54,807 nucleotides of DNA, taken from NCBI RefSeq assembly GCF_030149425.1, contig NZ_JASBRQ010000073.1:1-54807 (forward strand). The letters are read 5' to 3'. The translations under genes and the position numbers were made by a program. The notes beneath the pieces are model-generated. The model saw nothing but the letters and a program-made list of their open reading frames with translations. It made no database searches and was not told the DNA's origin. The DNA comes from Maricaulis sp. (GTDB taxonomy: Bacteria > Pseudomonadota > Alphaproteobacteria > Caulobacterales > Maricaulaceae). This document shows positions 34,369 through 43,727 of this stretch, piece by piece. How positions within the stretch are numbered: the stretch's first letter is position 1; each line of letters starts with the position of its first letter.

Positions 34369-35815
34369 GGCTGGCCTCCCGCGCCTTGAGCGCCCGGGCG
34401 CCGACTTCGCGGTCGTCGAACGGGTGCACAACATCGCCAACCGTCTGGCCGGTTTCATGGCCCTTGCCGGCAATCAAAAGACAATCGCCTTCGCGTAATT
34501 GCTCGACACCGTGGAAGATGGCGGCCTCGCGGTCGGCGATTTCCGTGGCACCGGGGCAGCCGGCCATGACCGCTCGGCGAATATCTGCGGGATCTTCCGA
34601 CCGCGGATTATCGTCGGTGACGATCACCAGATCCGCGAGCTGGTCGGCAATGGCGCCCATTTTCGAGCGCTTGTCGGGATCGCGATCACCGCCGCACCCG
34701 AAGACGATCACGATACGGCCCCGCGTATGCGGCCGCACCGCCCGGATCAGCTTGTCGAGACCGTCCGGCGTATGGGCATAATCGACAAGTACAGGAGCGC
34801 CCTGTGCCGTCTCGCCGACCTTGTCGAGACGGCCAGCCACACCTTCCAGGCTCTCCAGCGCCTCGATCACCGTGTCGCGATAAAGCCCTTCCTCGAAGGC
34901 AATCGCGGCGGCGAGAATGGCGTTGAGGACCTGGAACTCGCCAACCAGCGGCATTTCGATCCGGATCGTGTCACCCGCCCAGTTAAAGGCGACGCTCTGG
35001 CTCGCCGGGCGCGGCACGACTTCAAGCAATTGCAGGTCTTCGCCGCGCCAGCCAATGGTCAGAACCTTGGCCCCGCGGGCGCGGGTGCTTTCGGCGATTT
35101 TCACGCCCCACTCACCATCAATATTCACCACCGCCGTGCCGCCGACCGGCAGGCGTTCGGTGAACAGGCGCTGTTTGGACCGGAAATAGTCCTCAAAATC
35201 CGGGTGATAATCGAGATGGTCCTGGGTCAGGTTGGAGAAACCGGCAATCTGGATCTCGACGGCCTCCATCCGGCGCTGTTTGAGACCATGGCTCGAGGCT
35301 TCCATTGCCAGATGCGTGACACCCTCCCGCGCCAGCGCGCTCAGAGCCTTTTGCAGAGCCGCGGCGTCAGGGGTGGTGTAGCCTGTCACTTCGCGGTCAT
35401 GACCCCGGGTCACCCCCAGGGTTCCCAGGCTGGCGCCGTCAATGCCCGCCTTGACCCAGATCTGACGCAGAAACTCCACCGTGGAGCTCTTGCCATTTGT
35501 GCCGGTGACAGCAACGACGTGCTGCGGCTGGCCCGGATAGACCTTGGCGGCCATGAAGGCGAACAGTTCGGCCGGGTTCTCAACCACGATGACCGGCACA
35601 TCAATGCCGTCAATGGGCGCATCGCTGATCACGGCGACGGCGCCACGCTCCACCGCCGAGGCGGCAAATTGGCGGCCATGCACCTTCACCCCCGGCAGGG
35701 CCGCAAAGACCCAGCCCGGCGCTGCCTTGCGGCTGTCCAGGGTGATATCTGTCACGTCGATCGCATCGAAACCGGGCTGTACAAGCGCGCTATCGAGGAG
35801 GTCGGCAAGGGTCAC
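34361..35815 (-). CDS. murE: UDP-MurNAc-dipeptide--meso-diaminopimelate ligase
   Basis: A 484-residue Mur ligase adding the third stem residue. The ATP loop is VTGTNGKSSTVEF. The DNPRSEDP motif is the known marker for meso-diaminopimelate rather than lysine, so the peptidoglycan is predicted to be meso-DAP type. It overlaps ftsI by 4 bases and murF by 8 bases. Confidence 0.97.
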   Translation of the reverse strand: MTLADLLDSALVQPGFDAIDVTDITLDSRKAAPGWVFAALPGVKVHGRQFAASAVERGAVAVISDAPIDGIDVPVIVVENPAELFAFMAAKVYPGQPQHVVAVTGTNGKSSTVEFLRQIWVKAGIDGASLGTLGVTRGHDREVTGYTTPDAAALQKALSALAREGVTHLAMEASSHGLKQRRMEAVEIQIAGFSNLTQDHLDYHPDFEDYFRSKQRLFTERLPVGGTAVVNIDGEWGVKIAESTRARGAKVLTIGWRGEDLQLLEVVPRPASQSVAFNWAGDTIRIEMPLVGEFQVLNAILAAAIAFEEGLYRDTVIEALESLEGVAGRLDKVGETAQGAPVLVDYAHTPDGLDKLIRAVRPHTRGRIVIVFGCGGDRDPDKRSKMGAIADQLADLVIVTDDNPRSEDPADIRRAVMAGCPGATEIADREAAIFHGVEQLREGDCLLIAGKGHETGQTVGDVVHPFDDREVGARALKAREASHV

Positions 35816-37569
35816 GGGATCATCTCCGGCATCAGGGCCGCACGAACCAGCTGCGCCCGGCTGTCGGGATCGGCGTCACGGCGTTCCACGCCGAGGATCG
35901 GCGCAATACGGGAGATAATCTCGCCCGTTGCCGGCGCCGCAGTCCACCCCCCTGTGGCGTAGCCATAGGTCGATTCATTGCCCTGCGGTTCGTCGAGCAT
36001 CACAAGCACTGCATATTGCGGATCGTCGTAAGGAAAGACCGCCGAGAAGGAGGAAATAAGGCGATCGGAATCATAGCCACCGCGGCTCGGCTTTTCCGCC
36101 GTTCCGGTTTTTCCGGCGACCCGGTAGCCCTCCGCTTCCGCACGCCCACCGGTCCCGTTGGCCACATTATCGCGCATCAGGGACAACACATCGCGCGCCG
36201 TTTCCGAACTCATTACGCGCTCGGAGAGGACGGTTTCATTGGCCGCGACCGGCAACAGGGTCGGCGGCACATAGACACCGTCATTGGCGATAGCGGCAAA
36301 GGCGGCAACCGTAGCAATGGGGCTGACGGCGATGCCGTGGCCGTAGGAAATCGTCGCCGTTTCAGTCTCATACCACTGCCGCGGCAGGATCGGGTCGGCA
36401 CTTTCGGCAAGCTCGATCGGGGCCCGCTCCAGCAGACGCAGATCACCCAGGAAACCGCGCTGCGCTTCACCGCCCGCTTCCAGCGCCATTAGCGAAGACC
36501 CGATATTGGAAGAGTGGGTGAAGATTTCCGACAGGGTCAGCCAGCGCTCTTCGGCGTGATAGTCATTGATGGTGTGGCCACCCAGGCGCAGCGGATTACT
36601 GGCATCATAGCCGCTCTCCATCGTCGCGGTTCCGGCCTCGAGCGCGAGGGCCACGGTGAAGGCCTTGAACGTCGAACCCATTTCATAGACCGATTGTGCG
36701 GCGCGGTTGAGACGCTCTCCAGCAGCAGCATCCATAGGGCGGTTGGGATCATAATCGGGCAAGGACACCATGCCGACGATCTCGCCGGAGCGGACATCCA
36801 TCACCACACCGACCGCTGCCAACGCCTCGAACTCGGCCATGGCCAGGCGCAGCACTTCGTCGATGTGAAACTGCACGCCCATATCAATCGACAAGGCGAC
36901 CGGGCGGCCATCGCCTGCCGACAGGGCTGAATTGAAGGCGCGTTCAGAGCCGGCCAGCCCGTTCAGATCACGGTCGGTATACCCCACAATGTGCGATGCC
37001 AGGCGGCCACGCGGATAAACACGGCGCGGTTCGGAACGGAAACCCACCCCCGGCAGGCCGAGCGAGAACACGGCCTGGCGCTGACGCGGGGTCAGATTAC
37101 GCTGGATCCAGACAAAGGGACGGCGTGAGGACAGATCGCGGATCAGCCGGTCTTCATCCAGATGCGGCAAGACCGTACGCAGAGCCTGGGCGGTTTCAAC
37201 CGGATCCCAGACCTCCGTGGCGTCCGCGTAAAGCGAATGCGTATCCAGAGTGGTCGCCAGAACCTGACCGGTTCGATCGAAAATATCGCCGCGGGCAGCG
37301 GGACCGGTATCGGCAACGAGCCGGGGTGCGCGCTCGATGGCGCCGCCCGTGGCCATGGTGACGGCCTTGATCCCGAGAATGGAAAAACCAAGGGCGAGAG
37401 CCATGCCGATAATGCGCAAACGGCTTCTCGCAGCATCGAGCGCCTGGGTTTCTTCGCTTTCCAGCCGCAAGAGCCGGGACATGTCGGCCGGCGCCGCCTC
37501 CGCCAGGGCCGGCGGTGCGGGGGTCGTGGCCTCGCTGGAAACCGGTTTCCTGAAAGGCCACCACTTCAT
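35812..37569 (-). CDS. ftsI: Septal peptidoglycan transpeptidase FtsI (PBP3)
   Basis: A 585-residue class B penicillin-binding protein that cross-links septal peptidoglycan. It has one N-terminal membrane segment (about 53-72), a dimerisation/pedestal domain starting near GDIFDRTGQVLA, and a transpeptidase domain with the catalytic serine in GSTFKAFT, the SSN triad residue set in THSSNIGSS, and KTGTAEKP. A 4-base overlap joins it to murE, and it abuts ftsL. Confidence 0.96.
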   Translation of the reverse strand: MKWWPFRKPVSSEATTPAPPALAEAAPADMSRLLRLESEETQALDAARSRLRIIGMALALGFSILGIKAVTMATGGAIERAPRLVADTGPAARGDIFDRTGQVLATTLDTHSLYADATEVWDPVETAQALRTVLPHLDEDRLIRDLSSRRPFVWIQRNLTPRQRQAVFSLGLPGVGFRSEPRRVYPRGRLASHIVGYTDRDLNGLAGSERAFNSALSAGDGRPVALSIDMGVQFHIDEVLRLAMAEFEALAAVGVVMDVRSGEIVGMVSLPDYDPNRPMDAAAGERLNRAAQSVYEMGSTFKAFTVALALEAGTATMESGYDASNPLRLGGHTINDYHAEERWLTLSEIFTHSSNIGSSLMALEAGGEAQRGFLGDLRLLERAPIELAESADPILPRQWYETETATISYGHGIAVSPIATVAAFAAIANDGVYVPPTLLPVAANETVLSERVMSSETARDVLSLMRDNVANGTGGRAEAEGYRVAGKTGTAEKPSRGGYDSDRLISSFSAVFPYDDPQYAVLVMLDEPQGNESTYGYATGGWTAAPATGEIISRIAPILGVERRDADPDSRAQLVRAALMPEMIP

Positions 37570-37949
37570 CAGCGTGGACCTCCGGCCCGGCGCGCCTGGG
37601 CGGGTAATTCTTCACTGGCCTGACCGGCCAGCACCATGTCGCCGCGCAGCGCCTCGTCCTCTTCCCTGCGGTCCACCAGCAAGGGCAGGTCCGTCATGGT
37701 GATCTCGCGGGCGGGGTCGAGCGGTTCAAAGCCGAGATATTGCCGCGCCAGCTGACGCAGCCGCTCGGGCTCTTCCAAGTGCGCGATCTCGACATTAAGC
37801 ACATTGATCTGGCGCCGCTCCTCGGCCAGTTGCGCCTGAATGGTTTCCAGCCGCTCCTGTGCCGACTTCGCTTCGGTCTTGGCAATATAGAGCGCCGCCG
37901 CCAGGGCGACGGCCACGACAAGAGCGATGACATTCAAGGTGCGGATCAC
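37569..37949 (-). CDS. ftsL: Cell division protein FtsL
   Basis: A 126-residue bitopic protein with an N-terminal membrane segment (NVIALVVAVALAAALYIA), a coiled-coil region (ETIQAQLAEERRQINVLNVE) and a short acidic tail. Family sequence is poorly conserved, but its position between rsmH and ftsI and its architecture identify it. It stabilises the FtsQLB/FtsWI complex. Confidence 0.88.
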   Translation of the reverse strand: MIRTLNVIALVVAVALAAALYIAKTEAKSAQERLETIQAQLAEERRQINVLNVEIAHLEEPERLRQLARQYLGFEPLDPAREITMTDLPLLVDRREEDEALRGDMVLAGQASEELPAQARRAGGPR

Positions 37950-38941
37950 GACGCAGCCTCCAAACGTGCAAGCGGAACGACAGCCTTGTGCAAGGGGTCA
38001 GACTTGGCCCAGGCCGGCGCCTCGGTGCGGATCGCCGCCCGCAGCTTGGCCGAGCGCGACCGCGGATTGACCTCCAGCTCATCCGCCCCGGCCGTGATGG
38101 CCTGACGGGTAACGAGTTTGAACGCCGGTTCGGGGCCTTGCTCGACAGCTGGCGCATGACGCGAGCCGCCGCCTCCCGCCAAGCCTGCACGGGCCCGGAG
38201 GAAGGCCTTAACCATGCGGTCCTCCAATGAATGGAAGGTAACCACAACAAGCCGCCCGCCCGGCGCCAGCAGACGCTCGGCGGCCTCAAGGGCGCGGGCC
38301 AGCTCACCCAGCTCGTCATTGACGAAAATCCGCAAGGCCTGGAAGACGCGGGTCGCAGGATGAATCTTTAAATGTTTTCCGCCAATTGCGCGGGTGACGA
38401 TGTCCGCCAGGCGGTCCGTCGTCTCGATCGGGGCCTCACGGCGGGCCTCGACGATGAATTTCGCGGCCCGGCGCGAGCGGCGCTCCTCGCCGTAGACATA
38501 AAATATATCTGCCAGATCCGCTTCGCTCAGACGGTTCACTGCATCAGCGGCACTGGGACCATCCTGGGCCATGCGCATATCCAGCGGGCCGGGCTTGGCG
38601 AAGGAGAAGCCGCGCTCGCCCTGATCGATCTGCATGGAAGACACGCCGATATCGAGCACGACACCATCCACGCTCTGCCGGCCGGCATCATTGGCCGCCT
38701 GTTCGAGCTCGGAAAACGGCCCGGAATAAAAGAAGAAGCGCTCGCCGAATTCCGCAGCGAAGGCATCGGCATTAACCTTAACAGCCGGGTCCCGGTCGAT
38801 CGCAATCAGATCGACGGCTGCAGCCTCCAGGATGGCGCGGCTATAGCCGCCGGCACCGAATGTACCGTCGATGACACACTTGCCGTCTTTCGGCTCCAGC
38901 GCGTCCAGCACCTCGTTCAACAGAACCGGGATATGGCTCAT
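37946..38941 (-). CDS. rsmH: 16S rRNA m4C1402 methyltransferase RsmH
   Basis: A 331-residue SAM-dependent rRNA methyltransferase, formerly MraW. The N-terminal HIPVLLNEVLDAL, the SAM loop IDGTFGAGGYSRAIL, and the VLDIGVSSMQIDQ and VVTFHSLEDRMVK motifs are all present. It overlaps mraZ and ftsL by 4 bases each. Its place as second gene of the division cluster is conserved across bacteria. Confidence 0.97.
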   Translation of the reverse strand: MSHIPVLLNEVLDALEPKDGKCVIDGTFGAGGYSRAILEAAAVDLIAIDRDPAVKVNADAFAAEFGERFFFYSGPFSELEQAANDAGRQSVDGVVLDIGVSSMQIDQGERGFSFAKPGPLDMRMAQDGPSAADAVNRLSEADLADIFYVYGEERRSRRAAKFIVEARREAPIETTDRLADIVTRAIGGKHLKIHPATRVFQALRIFVNDELGELARALEAAERLLAPGGRLVVVTFHSLEDRMVKAFLRARAGLAGGGGSRHAPAVEQGPEPAFKLVTRQAITAGADELEVNPRSRSAKLRAAIRTEAPAWAKSDPLHKAVVPLARLEAAS

Positions 38942-39399
38942 GCTGCACCTCCCGGACGGGCACCGGGCCGCAGCGAACGCTTATTGTCTCGTGCGAAAGC
39001 CTGGGCACTGCGCTTGTGTTCTTCATAGCCCTCCGGCGCCCAGATCTCGAAACGCGACCCCAGACCGACAAAGGTCGCCTTGCCATCAAGACCGGCATGA
39101 TCGCTGAGTTCCTTGGGCAGGGTCACCCGGCCATTGGCATCAAAGGCCAGCGGCTTGGCAGCACCAAAGATCGCACGTTCGAAGGCGATACGGGCATCGT
39201 CATACGGATCCATGTCCTCGATCAGCGCCTGGTAGCGCTCGAGCAGGGCCTGCCCGCCACCCTCAAGATAGGGACCATCAAAGGAGGGCCAGACGATAAT
39301 GCCGTCGAACGGACCACCGCGCACCACAGCGCGAAAATCCGCCGGCACGGAAACCCGCCCCTTCGCATCGACGCCATTAATGGTGGTGGACAAAAACAC
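38938..39399 (-). CDS. mraZ: Transcriptional regulator MraZ
   Basis: About 153 residues, with two swapped-hairpin AbrB-like DNA-binding domains (NGVDAKGRVSVPADFR and FDANGRVTLPKELSDHA). The family normally starts FLST, so I prefer the GTG at 39399 (VFLSTTING). It has a GGGGAG site (39409-39414) with GGAG nine bases upstream. An ATG at 39438 would add 13 non-family residues and has no ribosome site. It is first gene of the cluster and probably autorepresses through the repeats just upstream. Confidence 0.92.
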   Translation of the reverse strand: MFLSTTINGVDAKGRVSVPADFRAVVRGGPFDGIIVWPSFDGPYLEGGGQALLERYQALIEDMDPYDDARIAFERAIFGAAKPLAFDANGRVTLPKELSDHAGLDGKATFVGLGSRFEIWAPEGYEEHKRSAQAFARDNKRSLRPGARPGGAA

Positions 39400-39447
39400 G
39401 TCCGCTCGCTCCCCGAACCAGCCACACAGCCCCTGCATGGTTAACTA

Positions 39448-39472
39448 TGGGATAACATGGGATTTCGTGGGA
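39448..39472. promoter_or_regulatory. MraZ-type operator, three TGGGA repeats
   Basis: TGGGA occurs at 39448, 39458 and 39468, each separated by exactly 5 bases. This is the TGGGN-N5 spacing known for MraZ operators. A degenerate fourth unit, TGGTT (39438), continues the 10-base phase. The orientation is as read on the plus strand. Confidence 0.85.
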
Positions 39473-39803
39473 GACAATGACGAAGAGGCCAAATTTCATG
39501 CAATAACGCGCCAATCCAAGTATTCAGATCGGCGCGCAAAGAGAACAAAAACGGAAAATTAAGTTAATATCCACAGGTCGCGACCAGCAGGACCCATGGC
39601 GGGGCAGGAATTCCCATGATGGAGGACATTATTTCCGAATAAGATATAATCAGGGGCGCGCCCCTCACCCACTAAAAGAGATGAACGCAAAGGCCCGGAT
39701 AAGTTCGTGCTTTCGCCTTGTTCGTGCCGCAAGCAACCCGCTAGTCTCCGGCCAGCATAAGAACCGCCAGCCGGGTCCGCAGCTGCAGGACCAGGGACAC
39801 AAG
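39473..39803. other. Divergent leader between mraZ and the metallopeptidase/WD40 gene
   Basis: This AT-richer intergenic stretch holds the leftward division-cluster promoter (boxes not resolved) and the rightward promoter of the 39804 gene. A perfect TATAAT (39645-39650) is followed directly by the palindrome AGGGGCGCGCCCCT (39652-39665). A near-consensus DnaA box, ATATCCACA (39567-39575, one mismatch), is also seen. No further coding capacity was recognised. Confidence 0.4.
39645..39665 (+). promoter_or_regulatory. Possible -10 box with adjacent operator palindrome
   Basis: TATAAT is followed after one base by a perfect 14-base palindrome, AGGGGCGCGCCCCT, which would cover the transcription start. 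No good -35 hexamer is seen at 16-18 bases upstream, so activation by a regulator is possible. Confidence 0.35.
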
Positions 39804-41420
39804 ATGATCAAGACCACCAAGCTCGCCGCCACCACCCTGCTGGCCAGCGCATTGGCGACACAGGCCGCTCAGGCGCAACGCTTTGAATACGCGATCCAGG
39901 TTGCCGGTATACCGGTGCAGTGCCAGACCGCTGACGGGCAACAGGTAGCGATCTCGCTTGACGATGCGCTGTATCAGAATATCGGCATGGCGGATTTCAA
40001 TGACGCGACCGGCGAGCCCTATATCCGCATCAGCCCGCGCTGGCTAAACGAAGTCCCGCCGCAGGCCGCGATGTTCTGGTTCTACCATGAGTGCGCCCAC
40101 CTGAACCTGCCGCGCGGCGTCGGGACCGACAGCCCCTATCGGGAAATCAACGCCGATTGCTGGGCTATCAACCGCATGTATGCGCACGGCTTCATTCGCA
40201 ATTACGGTGACGTGCAAGCAATTGCCGGCGATGTCGGGCGGCTGCCCGGCTCCAGCACCCACCTGCCCGGCCCGGCCCGGGTTCAATCCATGTTGCAATG
40301 CGCCATCCCCGGCATCCCCATGATGGCCCGTGGCGGAACAGCACGTACCAGCGAGACCAGCCGGCGCTACAGCCCCGGCGACCGCTACACCCAACAGACC
40401 TCTGAAGACTTTGTCTTGCGAGCCGGGGAATACCGGCTGATCTCCAACGGGCTGGATCGAAGCGGCAGCCGCCCCGCCGCGCGCGAAGAGCGGCCGCTTC
40501 GAACCGTCGAACGGTGGGAATTGCTGGCCTCTGACGATACCGGACCAGGCGCTTATGCCATCGATACACGCCCAGGCGGATCAATCGTCGCGGCCGGAGA
40601 CGGCGGCGGCGGTTTGAGCTTCTATAATCGCCAGACGCGTCCGTCCGAGCTCCGCGGCGAAGACGACGAGGCCGAACGCGGCAGCGTCCTGGCCATCGAG
40701 TTTGATCGCTCGGGCGATGCCTTCCTTGTGGTCGGCTCTGCCGGCAAGCTGGAAGTTCACCGGATCACCGATGGCGGGCGCACCACCTATCACCAGTCTT
40801 CCGATTCCAACGCGCTCGCTGATGGCACAATCAGCCCGGACGGCCAGCTGGTCGCGATCGCCGGGTCCGACCGCTACAGCTCCGGCTTCGCCGAAATCCG
40901 GGACGATAATGGCAGCTCAATCCGCGCCTTCCTGAGAACCGAGAACAATGAACCTGTCGGGCATTTGCAATTCGGCCCCGCCGGAGACCGGATCGCAGGC
41001 CTGCTGCGCAATGGCGATATCGTGCTCTGGGACGCGCCGTCCGGCGACCGTCTTTTGACCATTGTTGAGCGCAGTTTCGGGGCTGGCACTGCGTTGGACA
41101 TAGCCCCGCAAGGCCGCCTGATCGCGGCAGGCTATGACAGCGGCATTCTTGCCCTGCATGACCGCACCCTCGCCCGGGAGACCGAATATGTGATTGTTGG
41201 CCAGGAGGAGGTATCCGCCCTCAGCTTCAGCCCCGACGGCCGCTTTCTCGCCGCTGGTTCTTATGACGGTGTATTGCGGGTCTGGTCGGTCGGTTCGGAG
41301 CTGGAGAGCTGGTGGCGCACCGAGACCGGCTTCGCGGTTACCGATCTGGCGTTCAATGATGAGGGTAACCGGCTCTATGTCACAGGTGCGGACGGCAGTG
41401 TTCAAACCTGGACCCGTTAA
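39804..41420 (+). CDS. Secreted HExxH metallopeptidase-like / WD40 propeller fusion
   Basis: 538 residues from the ATG at 39804, chosen because it begins a clear signal peptide (MIKTTKLAATTLLASAL, cut after AQA). The first domain has a zincin-like motif: HECAH (95-99) followed by REINADCWA, which offers Glu114 and Asp118 as a third metal ligand. From about residue 235 the protein becomes a beta propeller with WD40-like repeats (for example LSFSPDGRFLAAGSYDGVL and LAFNDEGNRLYVTGADGSV). The combination suggests a periplasmic or secreted hydrolase with a protein-binding platform. Activity is unproven and I know of no named family with this architecture. Confidence 0.8.
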   Translation: MIKTTKLAATTLLASALATQAAQAQRFEYAIQVAGIPVQCQTADGQQVAISLDDALYQNIGMADFNDATGEPYIRISPRWLNEVPPQAAMFWFYHECAHLNLPRGVGTDSPYREINADCWAINRMYAHGFIRNYGDVQAIAGDVGRLPGSSTHLPGPARVQSMLQCAIPGIPMMARGGTARTSETSRRYSPGDRYTQQTSEDFVLRAGEYRLISNGLDRSGSRPAAREERPLRTVERWELLASDDTGPGAYAIDTRPGGSIVAAGDGGGGLSFYNRQTRPSELRGEDDEAERGSVLAIEFDRSGDAFLVVGSAGKLEVHRITDGGRTTYHQSSDSNALADGTISPDGQLVAIAGSDRYSSGFAEIRDDNGSSIRAFLRTENNEPVGHLQFGPAGDRIAGLLRNGDIVLWDAPSGDRLLTIVERSFGAGTALDIAPQGRLIAAGYDSGILALHDRTLARETEYVIVGQEEVSALSFSPDGRFLAAGSYDGVLRVWSVGSELESWWRTETGFAVTDLAFNDEGNRLYVTGADGSVQTWTR

Positions 41421-41424
41421 GGCC

Positions 41425-42099
41425 ATGACCGACCTCCCCAACACGCTGCGCGAACTGGTCGAGACGCATCACGGCGACCTTCCGGCACAGGCGCAAATCG
41501 CCCTGTTCGAATTGATGCGCGTAACCTGCGAGCACAATCCGCCCGACAGCGCCGCGCAGGGCCGCGCCCTGGACGCCTATCTCGACGCCATGGACGCCGG
41601 CAGCGCCAAATCCGGTCCCGCCCGCGAATTTGCCATGGCGAGCCTGCAGAACCCTTCCATGATCGCCAGCCGGATGTTTTACAGCCGCGCCCGCAGCGAA
41701 CTGGACCAGGCCAGCTATCAGGCTGTCCAGCGCGCCGTGATTGACCGGATTTTCATCGAGGCCTGGCCCATTACTGCAGCTGAGCCGGCTCCGCCTGCAG
41801 CGCCAGCCGCTGAAACAACCCGCCGCACAGCGTTTGATGACGGGGATTTCACAGCCCTGATGGCGGTCTATTTCAATCGCGACCGGAGCTATGCCATCGA
41901 ACGTGGCGAGCTTGAATCTGTATTGCGCGAGGTCCTCGACACGCTGGCGGCGGCCATGAGCAAAGCCGGCCTGGATGAGGCGCAACAGAACGAATACCGC
42001 GCCCGCTTCGAGGCGCATTACGGCAGCACGATCCGGGAGCACCTGGCCGCGATCGATGCCGGTACGGCCCAGCCGGGCCGCTTTCATTTCATGGGCTGA
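41425..42099 (+). CDS. Hypothetical protein downstream of the HExxH/WD40 gene
   Basis: A 224-residue soluble, helix-rich protein starting MTDLPNTLREL, only 4 bases after the preceding stop, so it is probably co-transcribed and translationally coupled. It has two helical halves joined by a Pro/Ala linker (about 125-140, EPAPPAAPAAE). There is no signal peptide, so it acts in the cytoplasm unless exported by another route. I recognise no family. A longer in-frame reading from 41194 overlaps the WD40 gene and is not credible. Confidence 0.65.
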   Translation: MTDLPNTLRELVETHHGDLPAQAQIALFELMRVTCEHNPPDSAAQGRALDAYLDAMDAGSAKSGPAREFAMASLQNPSMIASRMFYSRARSELDQASYQAVQRAVIDRIFIEAWPITAAEPAPPAAPAAETTRRTAFDDGDFTALMAVYFNRDRSYAIERGELESVLREVLDTLAAAMSKAGLDEAQQNEYRARFEAHYGSTIREHLAAIDAGTAQPGRFHFMG

Positions 42100-42107
42100 T
42101 CGAAAGT

Positions 42108-42629
42108 TTACGGCACCAGCGGCTGGAATAATTCACTGATCTGCCAGCGCCCGTTCGGTGCGAACTGATAACACACCCAATGACCGGTGTAGGACCAGTT
42201 ATCCTCGCCATACTGGCGCCATTCGCCCTCACCGAAACCGCCGCAGATTCTGTTGCCGGTGGCGACATAGTCATCGCTCGAAAAATACACCGCCGCGCCT
42301 TGCCAGTCTTCATCGGGGATCTCGCTGGCGCGGCCGTGCAGACGCAGGGCCCGCAGCAGCGCGACACCGCGATTGGTGGACCAGCCGATATAACCGCCCG
42401 GATCGCGCGGATAGCGGAAATTGCGGCCGGCGGCCCGCACGAAAGGATAGGGATCACGCTCGGCAATCCCGGTGCGCAACTCATCGACAAGGCTTTGCAA
42501 CCCTTCGGGCAAGGTCTCGACCGGCGCCGGACGCTCGGTAATCGCAAACTCCATGTCATCGACCGGATGCAAATCCGTCGGTACGGCCGGCTGGCTCGCG
42601 GCCAGGCTGAGACAAGCGATCAAAACCAT
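42108..42629 (-). CDS. Small secreted protein of unknown function
   Basis: A 173-residue protein with a short hydrophobic start (MVLIACLSLAAS) that looks like a signal peptide. The mature part has four Trp-rich patches (GGYIGWSTN, EDWQGAAVYF, GEWRQYGEDNWSY and GHWVCYQF) and two cysteines that could pair. The ATG has a GGAG site nine bases upstream. A longer upstream in-frame start would enter the RNase P RNA gene and is rejected. It converges with the preceding gene, leaving 8 bases between the stops. No family was recognised. Confidence 0.65.
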   Translation of the reverse strand: MVLIACLSLAASQPAVPTDLHPVDDMEFAITERPAPVETLPEGLQSLVDELRTGIAERDPYPFVRAAGRNFRYPRDPGGYIGWSTNRGVALLRALRLHGRASEIPDEDWQGAAVYFSSDDYVATGNRICGGFGEGEWRQYGEDNWSYTGHWVCYQFAPNGRWQISELFQPLVP

Positions 42630-42741
42630 TGTTCCAAACTCCACGCGGTGACTGGGCCCAGTTTGCCGGGCGAAGCTGAACACCAGCTGACCCGGGCCGG
42701 CACTTAATCCTGCGGCAAGCGGCACCTCAAGCACGAAGATA

Positions 42742-43140
<399 letters not shown>

Positions 43141-43143
43141 CGC

Positions 43144-43173
43144 TACATAGGAGGGGAAGCCGGTCGAGGTCAA
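43144..43173 (-). promoter_or_regulatory. Sigma-70-type promoter of rnpB
   Basis: On the minus strand TTGACC (43168-43173) and TATGTA (43144-43149) are 18 bases apart. The -10 box ends about 7 bases before the expected RNA 5' end near 43137. The match in position makes this convincing. Confidence 0.65.
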
Positions 43174-43178
43174 ACTCT

Positions 43179-43697
43179 TCACGCTTTCGGGCTCGCCCCG
43201 TAAAGCGCACCCGCGCGGCGGTCATAGAGCCGGATCAGGATGATCGCGGCGGCAATCACGGCCGCCGAACCACCGGCAACAGCCCACCAGAAATCGCCGA
43301 TCGTGCCACCATTGGAGAGCGCCATGCGCGCCGAGATCTGTGATGCCCCTGCGGCGACCAGACCGGCATAGGACCAGGCCATGAACTTATAGTGCGCATA
43401 AAGCCGCCCGGCCCGCTTGGCCGGGTCCGTTGTTGCCTTGGCCCCGAGCACGGCGAGCAGCCCGAGCGAAATACTGGCCGCGCTGACAGCAGAGAGCCAG
43501 TGAAAGGCGCTGATGCCGTTATGCGCCATCGGCAGTCCGGCCAGGACCAGCCCCCACATGGAGACGAAATAGAGATAACCGGCCTGGCGATGAAAGCGCG
43601 TTCCCTTGCGACGCAGAAGAACAAGGCCACCGGCAATCAAGGCAAGCGTTGCGAAGGCGGTGTGAATGCCGCCGGGAACCGATGTGATGATATTCAT
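43179..43697 (-). CDS. DUF2306-type membrane protein
   Basis: A 172-residue protein with four or five membrane helices. FHRQAGYLYFVSMWGL, HWLSAVSAASISLG and HYKFMAWSYAGLV resemble the DUF2306 family of small multi-pass proteins with conserved histidines. The ATG at 43697 has an AGAGG ribosome site six bases upstream; a TTG two codons earlier is less likely. A perfect AT-rich palindrome lies just upstream. The function is unknown. Confidence 0.75.
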   Translation of the reverse strand: MNIITSVPGGIHTAFATLALIAGGLVLLRRKGTRFHRQAGYLYFVSMWGLVLAGLPMAHNGISAFHWLSAVSAASISLGLLAVLGAKATTDPAKRAGRLYAHYKFMAWSYAGLVAAGASQISARMALSNGGTIGDFWWAVAGGSAAVIAAAIILIRLYDRRAGALYGASPKA

Positions 43698-43727
43698 GAC
43701 CAACCTCTTTTCACCTCACTTTCATGT

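Noticed and set aside
39567..39575. ATATCCACA as a DnaA box in the division-cluster leader
   Set aside because: It has one mismatch to the consensus and is a single copy. It is noted in the leader entry but too weak for a separate claim.
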